Assembly: GCF_937876455.1 (NCBI RefSeq)
Contig: NZ_CALFIG010000118.1
Span: 1-7,057 of the forward strand
Origin: an uncultured Flavobacterium sp.
GTDB lineage: Bacteria > Bacteroidota > Bacteroidia > Flavobacteriales > Flavobacteriaceae
Length of the DNA: 7,057 nt
Reading direction: 5' to 3'
Shown: positions 1 to 5,949 of the stretch, in pieces
Layout: each line of letters starts with the position of its first letter
Numbering within the stretch: the first letter of the stretch is position 1
The notes under the pieces: generated by a model
Database searches by the model: none
What the model was told of the DNA's origin: nothing
The model's input: only the letters and a program-made list of their open reading frames with translations
Translations under genes and position numbers: made by a program

Positions 1-93
1 ATGGTATAAATTTACATTAATTCCGATCTCATTTGTGCCACCAAGTGGTACAAATAAAAGTTTATCATCTAAGTTTTTAAGGTTGAAAGTCAT
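1..93 (-). CDS. rnj: RNase J-like ribonuclease, N-terminal fragment (runs off left edge)
   Basis: Only the first 31 codons are present, read leftward from the ATG at 93-91. The peptide starts MTFNLKNLDD and then carries LLFVPLGGTNEIGINVNLY. The PLGG-x-x-EIG-x-N block right after the start is the N-terminal strand signature of RNase J, the metallo-beta-lactamase/beta-CASP family of exo- and endoribonucleases that process and degrade mRNA and rRNA in the cytoplasm. The HxHxDH zinc motif that would confirm the family lies outside the window. The start is supported because the conserved block begins about a dozen residues in and an in-frame TAA sits directly upstream of the ATG. No Shine-Dalgarno sequence is visible. 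Other beta-CASP or MBL-fold hydrolases are possible, but the motif is most typical of RNase J. Confidence 0.7.
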   Translation of the reverse strand, partial: MTFNLKNLDDKLLFVPLGGTNEIGINVNLYH

Positions 94-153
94 TTACATA
101 TCATTATTATTTAAAAATCATGATAAACATATAACATTATCGGTAATCAGTCC

Positions 154-406
154 ATGATTAATAACAAATTGGTATATTTTATACTCTCATGCTTTCTTGT
201 TTTATCAGTTATATTTTACTATAACCCAGAGCTTGACATTAGATTTACCAAATTATTTTTTAAATGAAATTTCTTTTTATACGTATGAAAATAAATTAAG
301 TACTTCAGAATATTTAGTCAATTTTATTAAAAAAGATATTAAAATTAAAATAAATACTGAAAAATGTGGAACTTTTTACTTAGAAAAATTAATAAAATTA
401 AAATAA
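154..406 (+). pseudogene. possible frameshifted remnant of a small membrane protein (PAP2-phosphatase-like N-terminus)
   Basis: An ATG at 154 opens a 37-codon frame ending at TGA 265-267. It encodes a hydrophobic segment (about residues 6-22, LVYFILSCFLVLSVIFY) followed by NPELDIRFTKLFF. The pattern of one membrane helix, then PELD, then a short stretch ending in LFF resembles the start of bacterial PAP2-family lipid phosphatases. A second frame, open to TAA at 404-406, continues with residues such as NEISFYTYENKL. The two frames would join by a +1 shift at the run of six T at 256-261. The joined product would be only about 83 residues and would lack every PAP2 catalytic motif, so at best this is a decayed remnant. 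In DNA this AT-rich, open frames of this length can arise by chance, so both the coding status and the family are uncertain. Confidence 0.25.
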
Positions 407-429
407 GATACGAATACTATTTCATTCAA

Positions 430-458
430 GACCCAACAGATTTATAACCTGTTAGGTC
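430..458 (-). terminator. hairpin 3' of glmM, probable transcript end
   Basis: The minus strand reads GACCTAACAG, a 9-nt loop, then CTGTTGGGTC, which forms a 10-bp stem with one G-U pair. It begins 7 nt past the glmM stop codon. Read from the plus strand, the same position becomes an A-C mismatch, so the structure fits a minus-strand transcript better. There is no strong U tract after it, so it may be a weak terminator or a 3'-end stabilising stem rather than a classical intrinsic terminator. Confidence 0.5.
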
Positions 459-464
459 ATTTAA

Positions 465-1868
465 TTATATCCCTGCAATAGTTTTTAACTCATTTACAAA
501 GCGTAGTGCTAATCCATCTGCATCGTTTTGTGTAGATGCTTCCGTATAAATTCGAATAATAGGTTCTGTATTCGATTTTCTTAAGTGAACCCATTCATTG
601 GCAAAATCTATTTTTACCCCATCAATTGTAGATAGTGAGCTTGTTGAACTATCGTTTTTATAAGTCGCTGTTAACGTTTCTAAAATGGCATCTACATCGA
701 GTTGCGGTGTTAATTCAATTTTGTTTTTACTCATAAAATAGTGCGGATAACTTGCACGTAATTCGGCAACCGTTTTATCTTGGCCTGCTAAATAAGTCAA
801 AAACAAAGCTACTCCTACCAAACTATCTCTTCCATAATGTAATTCTGGATAAATAATTCCTCCATTTCCTTCTCCTCCGATAATAGCGTTTGTGGCTTTC
901 ATTAATTCTACTACATTCACCTCTCCCACTGCACTTGCTTGATAGCTACCATTATGCTTTTCGGTTATATCTCTTAACGCACGAGACGAAGATAGGTTTG
1001 ATACTGTATTACCTGGTGTTTTACTTAGTACATAATCAGCAACTGCAACCAAAGTATATTCTTCACCAAACATTTCGCCATCATTAGATATAAATGCTAA
1101 ACGGTCAACATCAGGATCTACAACAATTCCAAAATCAGCTTGTTCTGCTACAACCAAATTACAAATATCTGTCAAATGTTCTTTTAAAGGTTCTGGATTA
1201 TGAGGAAAATGTCCATTGGGCTCACAATATAATCTTACAACTTCAACACCCATTTCTTCAAGTAATTTAGGAATAATAATACCTCCTGAAGAATTTACGC
1301 CATCTACAACCACCTTGTATTTTTTTGCTTTTACCGCATCACTATTTACTAAAGGTAACGCCAACACTTCATCGATATGAATATCCATATACGAATCGTT
1401 AACAAACACCTCGCCTAGTGTATCAACATCTACAAAATCAAAAGCTTCCGCATCTGCAATTTCTAATATTTGAGCGCCTTCTGCCCCACTTAAAAATTCG
1501 CCTTTAGCATTTAATAATTTTAAAGCGTTCCATTGTTTAGGATTATGAGAAGCGGTTAAAATAATTCCTCCATCTGCATTTTCTAGAGGTACTGCTATTT
1601 CAACCGTTGGAGTTGTAGACAAACCTAAATCAACAACATCTATACCTAAGCCAACGAGTGTATTGACAACTAAATTATGAATCATAGGACCTGAAATTCG
1701 AGCATCGCGGCCTATTACTACTTTTAACTTTCGATTTACTTGAATACTATTTTTTAAAAAAGTTCCATAGGCCGAGGCAAATTTTACTGCATCAACTGGA
1801 GTTAAATTATCTCCTACTTTACCGCCTATTGTACCTCTAATACCTGAAATTGATTTTATTAATGTCAT
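465..1868 (-). CDS. glmM: phosphoglucosamine mutase GlmM (alpha-D-phosphohexomutase family)
   Basis: This 467-residue cytoplasmic enzyme should interconvert glucosamine-6-phosphate and glucosamine-1-phosphate, feeding UDP-GlcNAc for peptidoglycan and other glycans. All four phosphohexomutase signatures are visible: the TASHNP loop at 105-110 with the phosphorylated Ser107, the metal loop DPDVDR at 251-256 (Asp251, 253, 255), the sugar-binding loop GGEGNGG at 331-337, and the C-terminal phosphate-binding loop RKSNTEPIIRI at 430-440. KQWNALK follows the catalytic loop, and the N-terminus has SISGIRGTIGG. A longer frame runs upstream to a TTG at 1907, but that codon lies in the -7 promoter element, so the ATG at 1868-1866 is preferred. 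The gene stands alone and diverges from acpH. Phosphoglucomutase or phosphomannomutase activity cannot be excluded from sequence. Confidence 0.92.
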   Translation of the reverse strand: MTLIKSISGIRGTIGGKVGDNLTPVDAVKFASAYGTFLKNSIQVNRKLKVVIGRDARISGPMIHNLVVNTLVGLGIDVVDLGLSTTPTVEIAVPLENADGGIILTASHNPKQWNALKLLNAKGEFLSGAEGAQILEIADAEAFDFVDVDTLGEVFVNDSYMDIHIDEVLALPLVNSDAVKAKKYKVVVDGVNSSGGIIIPKLLEEMGVEVVRLYCEPNGHFPHNPEPLKEHLTDICNLVVAEQADFGIVVDPDVDRLAFISNDGEMFGEEYTLVAVADYVLSKTPGNTVSNLSSSRALRDITEKHNGSYQASAVGEVNVVELMKATNAIIGGEGNGGIIYPELHYGRDSLVGVALFLTYLAGQDKTVAELRASYPHYFMSKNKIELTPQLDVDAILETLTATYKNDSSTSSLSTIDGVKIDFANEWVHLRKSNTEPIIRIYTEASTQNDADGLALRFVNELKTIAGI

Positions 1869-1904
1869 ATTTTGTTTTAAATATATAATGCTAATTAGTT
1901 TAAG

Positions 1905-1937
1905 CAAAGATAAAAAGGAAAACCTTGATTATACCAA
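1905..1937 (-). promoter_or_regulatory. glmM promoter (Bacteroidota -33/-7 type)
   Basis: On the minus strand, TTG at 1937-1935 is followed by a 22-nt spacer and TATCTTTG at 1912-1905. This is an exact match to the Bacteroidota TAnnTTTG -7 element, with spacing inside the usual 17-23 nt. Transcription would begin near 1898, leaving a leader of about 30 nt before the ATG at 1868. Confidence 0.65.
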
Positions 1938-1970
1938 AAACTCCCAAAGATTTTTATATATTTACGGAGA

Positions 1971-1998
1971 TTGAAAAAGAAAAATGAATTTAGATTTT
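1971..1998 (+). promoter_or_regulatory. candidate promoter for the acpH-alkD-clc cluster
   Basis: TTG at 1971-1973, a 17-nt spacer, and TAGATTTT at 1991-1998 match the -7 consensus TAnnTTTG except for the final base. It would start transcription almost at the TTG start codon at 2006. An alternative -7 box, TATATTTA at 1957-1964, would give a leader of about 35 nt but has no TTG at the proper distance. I cannot choose between them from sequence. Confidence 0.3.
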
Positions 1999-2005
1999 AA
2001 TTACC

Positions 2006-2440
2006 TTGAATTATTTAGCTCACATTTACTTATCTGGTGATAATGATTTTATCAAAATTGGCAACTTCATGGCAGACAGCGTGAAAGGAAGTCAATTTAA
2101 GAGCTATGAAAATGAAATTCAAAAAGGTATTCTTTTACATCGATTTATTGATTCATTTACAGATTTTCATCCTGTTTACAGAAAAAGCAAACATAGACTC
2201 CACGAAAAATACGGACATTATTCAGGTGTAATTATGGATATTTTCTATGATCATTTTTTAGCAAAAAACTGGACTTTATTTTCAACTATTTCACTGCATC
2301 TGTATAGTCAAAATTTTTATGATTTAGTAACTTTGCATTTTGACAAACTCACCGAAAAAACACAAAAAATGCTACCTTATATGATTCAGCATAATTGGCT
2401 AGCGTCTTATGCAACAATTGAAGGTATTGAAACCATATGA
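2006..2440 (+). CDS. acpH: acyl carrier protein phosphodiesterase, N-terminal three quarters (frame broken)
   Basis: The 144-residue product matches the ACP phosphodiesterase (ACP hydrolyase) family, whose E. coli member AcpH removes 4'-phosphopantetheine from holo-ACP. Visible family marks are the start MNYLAHIYLSG, GNFMADSVKG at 19-28, GILLHRFIDSFTDFHP at 41-56 (His45, Arg46, Asp49), Asp78, YDHFLAKNW at 81-89, and NWLASYATIEGI at 130-141. The start is a TTG. An in-frame TAG at 1991-1993 leaves no upstream alternative, and the family start aligns exactly there. The frame stops at TGA 2438-2440, about 50 residues short of the usual length near 190. The missing C-terminus is present immediately downstream in another frame (2436-2591). 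Family identity is firm, but whether an active enzyme is made is doubtful unless the break is a sequencing error. Confidence 0.8.
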   Translation: MNYLAHIYLSGDNDFIKIGNFMADSVKGSQFKSYENEIQKGILLHRFIDSFTDFHPVYRKSKHRLHEKYGHYSGVIMDIFYDHFLAKNWTLFSTISLHLYSQNFYDLVTLHFDKLTEKTQKMLPYMIQHNWLASYATIEGIETI

Positions 2441-2591
2441 TTATAGAACAAAATACAAAGGAAATATGAGTCACGCTACACACGAGCTAAAGTTGTTTTA
2501 TAATGAATTTGAAACTGAGTTTTTTATTTTTTTTACCGAATTAATAAACATGTGCAAACAAAAAACAAATGAATTGCATGAACTTTTGTAA
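2436..2591 (+). pseudogene. acpH: C-terminal part of the ACP phosphodiesterase, displaced into the +1 frame
   Basis: This frame reads YDYRTKYKGNMSHATHELK followed by LFYNEFETEFFIFFTEL, ending at TAA 2589-2591. It corresponds to the C-terminal helices of AcpH (E. coli has a comparable ASRRPRLD block, then YDLDAHYDALETRFWQFYP). The frame stays open upstream to an ATG at 2409, but that part is only an out-of-frame overlap with the first piece. Joining the pieces gives about 193 residues, the family's normal length, with roughly three or four residues apparently missing at the junction (the LNGM position in E. coli). This suggests a small deletion of 8 or 11 nt rather than a separate gene. The end overlaps the start of the downstream alkD-like gene by 23 nt. 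Confidence 0.65.
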
Positions 2592-3249
2592 CGAACTTAC
2601 TATTGCGCTTAGTCAAATAGCATCGCCTGAAGATGCAATTTCTATGCGTGCTTACATGAAAGAAAACTTTCATTATTTAGGTGTTAAAACAGAAGCTCGT
2701 CGACACGTATTAAAAGAACTTATAGCTATACATGTTGATGAAGTAAAATCAAATTATAGAACCATCACGCTAGAATTATTTCAGCAACCTTACCGAGAAT
2801 TGCATCAATGTGGAATTGATTTACTGTTGCAGTTTAGTAAAAAAGATTGGCAAGAAAGCGACAATGTATTATTAGAACAGTTATTACTAACTAATTCTTG
2901 GTGGGATAGTGTTGACACACTGGCTAAATATGGTGTGGGTGCATATTTAGTAAAATTTCCTGAAAAAAAACACAGTCTAATTGAAAACTTTTCTAATTCT
3001 GATTCCATGTGGTTGCAGCGCACAGCCATTATTTTTCAACTAGGATACAAATCAAAGACGGACTTTGACTTATTAAAAGCTGAATGTTTAAAACACAGTC
3101 AATCAAATGAATTTTTTATTCAAAAAGCAATCGGTTGGGCTTTAAGAGAATATGGCGCTGTAAATCCGAATGGTGTAATTGAATTTGTAAACACTGCTTC
3201 TTTTAAACCTTTAAGTAGAAAAGAAGCACTACGTAAACTAATAAAATAG
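2569..3249 (+). CDS. AlkD-like DNA alkylation repair glycosylase (HEAT-like repeat)
   Basis: The 226-residue, all-helical protein belongs to the AlkC/AlkD DNA glycosylase family, which excises N3- and N7-alkylated purines using a HEAT-like repeat scaffold. The active-site residues known from Bacillus cereus AlkD (Trp109, Asp113, Arg148, Trp187, Arg190) all appear here at a constant offset of three: Trp112 and Asp116 in the WWDSVD motif, Arg151 in MWLQR, and Trp190 and Arg193 in AIGWALREYG. Length is close to the 237 residues of AlkD. Two ATGs, at 2569 and 2578, are equally plausible starts, and the second gives the same residue numbers as the Bacillus enzyme. The start overlaps the end of the displaced acpH frame, which would allow translational coupling. 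Repair activity is likely, but substrate range is inferred. Confidence 0.87.
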   Translation: MNCMNFCNELTIALSQIASPEDAISMRAYMKENFHYLGVKTEARRHVLKELIAIHVDEVKSNYRTITLELFQQPYRELHQCGIDLLLQFSKKDWQESDNVLLEQLLLTNSWWDSVDTLAKYGVGAYLVKFPEKKHSLIENFSNSDSMWLQRTAIIFQLGYKSKTDFDLLKAECLKHSQSNEFFIQKAIGWALREYGAVNPNGVIEFVNTASFKPLSRKEALRKLIK

Positions 3250-3257
3250 TACCTTTG
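3250..3257 (+). promoter_or_regulatory. TAnnTTTG -7 element immediately before clc
   Basis: TACCTTTG begins directly after the alkD stop codon and ends 4 nt before the clc ATG at 3262. It matches the Bacteroidota -7 consensus exactly. A start site about 5-8 nt downstream would make the transcript essentially leaderless. No TTG lies 17-23 nt upstream, so the -33 half is missing and the call is tentative. Confidence 0.35.
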
Positions 3258-3261
3258 TTCT

Positions 3262-5052
3262 ATGAGTTTGTTTTCAGGAATTGTAAAAAAAATTGAATCT
3301 TTTTTATTTAGTATAAAACGCTTGGTAGAACCCAGACAGTTTATCTATATATCTTCTGTTCTTGTGGGTATTTCTGCAGCTTTAGCGGTAATTGTATTGA
3401 AGTCATTTGCGCATTGGGTGTTCAAATCTTCTCAATATTTCGACAGTTTGGTTCATCTCCCTTTCAGCAACAGTACGTTACCTATTATTGGTATACTACT
3501 AACTGTTTTAGTTATTAAAAAAGTTTTGAAAGGCAAAATTGATAAAGGAACATCACAAATAATGTATGCCGTTGCTAAAACAAGAAGCGTTATGCCACCT
3601 AAACAAATGTATGCACAAATCATTACCAGTTCATTAACTGTAGGCATGGGTGGTAGTGCAGGATTAGAATCACCCATTACGATTACTGGTGCGGCTTTTG
3701 GTAGCAATTATGCCTTAAATTATAGATTAAGTTATAAAGACAGAACGTTATTATTAGCATGTGGTGTAGCTGCTGGTGTAGCTGCCGCCTTTAATGCACC
3801 TATTGCAGGCGTATTATTTGCTATTGAAGTAGTGTTGGCAGAAATTAGTTTAGCGGCTTTTACTCCACTTATTATTAGTGCTGCAACAGGAGCAATCATT
3901 TCAACCATTGTTTTAAAAGAAGATATTTTATTTAGTTTTAAACATTTATATAGTTTTAACTACCACAATATTCCCTATTACATACTTTTAGGTATACTAG
4001 CAGGTTTTGTTTCTATTCATTATGCGAGAAGTTTTAGAAAAGTAGAACACTTTTTTTCTAAGCGAAAAACAAACAGTTTCAGAAGGGCTTTATTTGGATC
4101 TGTTTTTTTAGGATTATTAATTTTTGTGTTTCCTACGCTTTTTGGTGAGGGCTACGAAAGCATTAAGATACTCGCCGATAATCACCCGGAGCACCTTGTC
4201 GAAAATTCTATTTTTGAACGATTTAGTGAACAAAAGTGGGTATTATTGGTCTTTATAAGTGCTACTATGCTTATTAAAGTTTTTGCAACGGGAATAACTT
4301 TAGGTGCTGGTGGAAATGGCGGAAATTTTGCTCCTTCACTTTTTGTAGGTTCGTATTTAGGTTTTTCAGTAGCGTATTTATGCAATATTATAGGAATAGC
4401 GAAACTACCTATTGGAAATTTTACACTAGTAGGAATGGCAGGTATTTTAAGTGGATTATTTCATGCCCCGCTTACCGCCATTTTCTTAATTGCAGAAATA
4501 ACCGGTGGTTATGAATTAATTGTTCCTTTAATGCTCGTTTCTTCAATAAGTTTTGCAATCTCAAAACGATTTGAACCTTATTCGTTTGACATAAAGCATT
4601 TAGCTGACAAAGGAGAAGTTTTTACGGATGATAAAGATAAAAACATTTTACAGTCTATAGACTTTAAAAAACTGATTAACAATAATTTTAGCCCTGTTAC
4701 CGAATCTAAAACTTTAGAATCATTAATTGAAAAAATTGCTGCTTCAGACGATGTTATTTTCCCCGTTTTAAATGACGACACAAAGCTAATTGGGCTAATT
4801 TATTTAGATGACATTCGTCCAATTATATTTTCTGCCTTTAAAGTAAAATTTACTTCTATCACCGAAGTTATGCAACCCGTAAAAGACAGTATCGCATTTG
4901 AAGACACTATAGAAACCATTATGAATAAATTTGAGACATCTCAGCAATCTATTTTACCCGTTTTAAAAAATGAACTATTTATTGGTTTCCTATCCAAAGC
5001 TGCCATTTTAGAAAAATACCGAGAGCAATTGAAAGAATTGGTAATTGAATAA
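3262..5052 (+). CDS. ClC-family chloride channel/transporter with C-terminal CBS pair
   Basis: This 596-residue inner-membrane protein has a ClC membrane core (about residues 27-435) and a cytoplasmic tail with two CBS domains (about 474-522 and 536-585) that usually bind adenine nucleotides. Core motifs are visible. GGSAGLESP at 130-138 corresponds to GREGP, with the external gating Glu136. FNAPIAGVLFAIEV at 177-190 and GGNFAP at 353-358 (the GxFxP anion site) are present. Tyr440 in EPYSF corresponds to the pore tyrosine. The first anion motif, GSGIP, is not recognisable; KGKIDKGTSQI at 90-100 occupies the region. The position of the E. coli internal proton glutamate Glu203 is Val190. The family moves chloride, sometimes other anions, by channel or proton-exchange mechanism, and sequence alone does not settle which. 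It follows alkD by 12 nt. Confidence 0.9.
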   Translation: MSLFSGIVKKIESFLFSIKRLVEPRQFIYISSVLVGISAALAVIVLKSFAHWVFKSSQYFDSLVHLPFSNSTLPIIGILLTVLVIKKVLKGKIDKGTSQIMYAVAKTRSVMPPKQMYAQIITSSLTVGMGGSAGLESPITITGAAFGSNYALNYRLSYKDRTLLLACGVAAGVAAAFNAPIAGVLFAIEVVLAEISLAAFTPLIISAATGAIISTIVLKEDILFSFKHLYSFNYHNIPYYILLGILAGFVSIHYARSFRKVEHFFSKRKTNSFRRALFGSVFLGLLIFVFPTLFGEGYESIKILADNHPEHLVENSIFERFSEQKWVLLVFISATMLIKVFATGITLGAGGNGGNFAPSLFVGSYLGFSVAYLCNIIGIAKLPIGNFTLVGMAGILSGLFHAPLTAIFLIAEITGGYELIVPLMLVSSISFAISKRFEPYSFDIKHLADKGEVFTDDKDKNILQSIDFKKLINNNFSPVTESKTLESLIEKIAASDDVIFPVLNDDTKLIGLIYLDDIRPIIFSAFKVKFTSITEVMQPVKDSIAFEDTIETIMNKFETSQQSILPVLKNELFIGFLSKAAILEKYREQLKELVIE

Positions 5053-5067
5053 TTTTTTATACATTTG
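5038..5067 (+). promoter_or_regulatory. promoter for the propeller-amidase unit
   Basis: TTG at 5038-5040 overlaps the last codons of clc. It is followed by a 19-nt spacer and TACATTTG at 5060-5067, an exact TAnnTTTG element. Transcription would start near 5075, giving a short A-rich leader before the ATG at 5092. This separates the last two genes from the acpH-alkD-clc cluster. Confidence 0.65.
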
Positions 5068-5091
5068 ATAATCAACTAACAAACTCAAATT

Positions 5092-5940
5092 ATGAAAAAA
5101 TTATTTATTTCATTATTGACTCTGTTAATTTCAAGTAGTCAATATGCTTTAGCACAAATGATTTCAGAAACTGAAAAAGTGGAAATCAAAGGTTCTTACA
5201 CAAATCCAATCCCATCACCAGATGGTAATTTTGTATTGCTATCTGGTGATCAGCTTAATGGGATTGCTTTGTTGAACATGAAAACCAAATCTATTACTCC
5301 AATTTCTGATGCAGATGGTAGTGGATACGGTTATACCTGGTCAAATGACAGTCAAACTATTTATTTTAAAGTGAAGCCAGAAAATGCTTATGTTATGGAT
5401 TCAGAGGTTTTCAGTTACAATATTAAGACTAGAAAAAGAAGTAAAGTAGATATCAATCATAATTATCTTCCGTCTTATAATGGTGAAAACAATATTGTTG
5501 TATACACCAATATTAGAACACTGAAGATTGAGGCAATAGATCTTAGAACTAAAAAATCATGGGTTGTTACCAACAATGATGGACAGTTCTATAGTGCAAC
5601 CCTATCACATGATGGTAAAAAGGTTGCAGTACACGAAGGATCAAGTGTTTACGTATACAATATAGATGGATCTGGAGTTATTGCTAAATTAGGAATGGGA
5701 ATAGCCACTTCTTGGTCTATGGATGATAAATATCTAGTAGGATATTTATCTGAGAGTCCAGATGGACACGTAGTTACTAATTCAGACCTCTATTTGTTTA
5801 ATGTCGAGACCTCTAGAGCTGAAAAACTGACAAATACCAAAGATAACCTAGAAGCAGAACCTAGTTTTATGGGTAAAGACAAAATTATTTATGTAGATGA
5901 AAAAAATGGACAGATACTAATTTCTAATATTAAAATTTAA
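5092..5940 (+). CDS. secreted TolB/PD40-type six-repeat beta-propeller protein
   Basis: The 282-residue product begins with a signal peptide (MKKLFISLLTLLISSSQYALA, cleavage likely before Gln22), so it acts outside the cytoplasm. The mature part is built from about six WD40-like PD40 blades. Each pairs an xSxDGxxV/I turn with a hydrophobic strand: SPDGNFVLLSG at 42-52, TWSNDSQTIYF at 82-92, PSYNGENNIVVYTN at 127-140, LSHDGKKVAVHEG at 171-183, SWSMDDKYLVGYLSE at 207-221, and PSFMGKDKIIYVDE at 257-270. Six blades match the TolB propeller, but the TolB N-terminal domain is absent. No catalytic serine-protease domain follows, so this is not a DPP4-type peptidase. No lipobox cysteine is seen. It heads a two-gene unit with the amidase 9 nt downstream, suggesting a binding or scaffolding role in envelope work. 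Exact function is unknown. Confidence 0.75.
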   Translation: MKKLFISLLTLLISSSQYALAQMISETEKVEIKGSYTNPIPSPDGNFVLLSGDQLNGIALLNMKTKSITPISDADGSGYGYTWSNDSQTIYFKVKPENAYVMDSEVFSYNIKTRKRSKVDINHNYLPSYNGENNIVVYTNIRTLKIEAIDLRTKKSWVVTNNDGQFYSATLSHDGKKVAVHEGSSVYVYNIDGSGVIAKLGMGIATSWSMDDKYLVGYLSESPDGHVVTNSDLYLFNVETSRAEKLTNTKDNLEAEPSFMGKDKIIYVDEKNGQILISNIKI

Positions 5941-5949
5941 TCTAATCTA

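Noticed and set aside
31..55. An 11-bp inverted repeat with a 3-nt loop (ATTTGTGCCAC / GTGGTACAAAT).
   Set aside because: It lies in codons for the conserved FVPLGGTNE block of the RNase J-like gene, so the protein constraint explains it. It has no T tract and sits at a coding start, not an end.
197..406. Stand-alone gene starting at TTG 197.
   Set aside because: It uses a rare start and its first part overlaps the more convincing helix-encoding frame from 154. It is better treated as the tail of a possible broken gene.
890..1087. Open frame on the plus strand opposite glmM.
   Set aside because: It is antisense to a strongly conserved enzyme gene, has no promoter or recognisable motif, and is best seen as a shadow.
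1869..1907. N-terminal extension of glmM from the TTG at 1907.
   Set aside because: The extra 13 residues are not family-like, and the TTG lies inside the TATCTTTG promoter box, so it would not be in the mRNA.
2434..2442. Programmed +1 frameshift in acpH.
   Set aside because: A direct shift would give a protein lacking several residues at the junction, and no known slippery sequence or stimulator is visible. A deletion explains it more simply.
2805..4781. Minus-strand open frames opposite alkD and clc (2805-3029, 3453-3707, 4182-4385, 4578-4781).
   Set aside because: All are antisense to well-supported genes, lack motifs and promoters, and fit chance openings.
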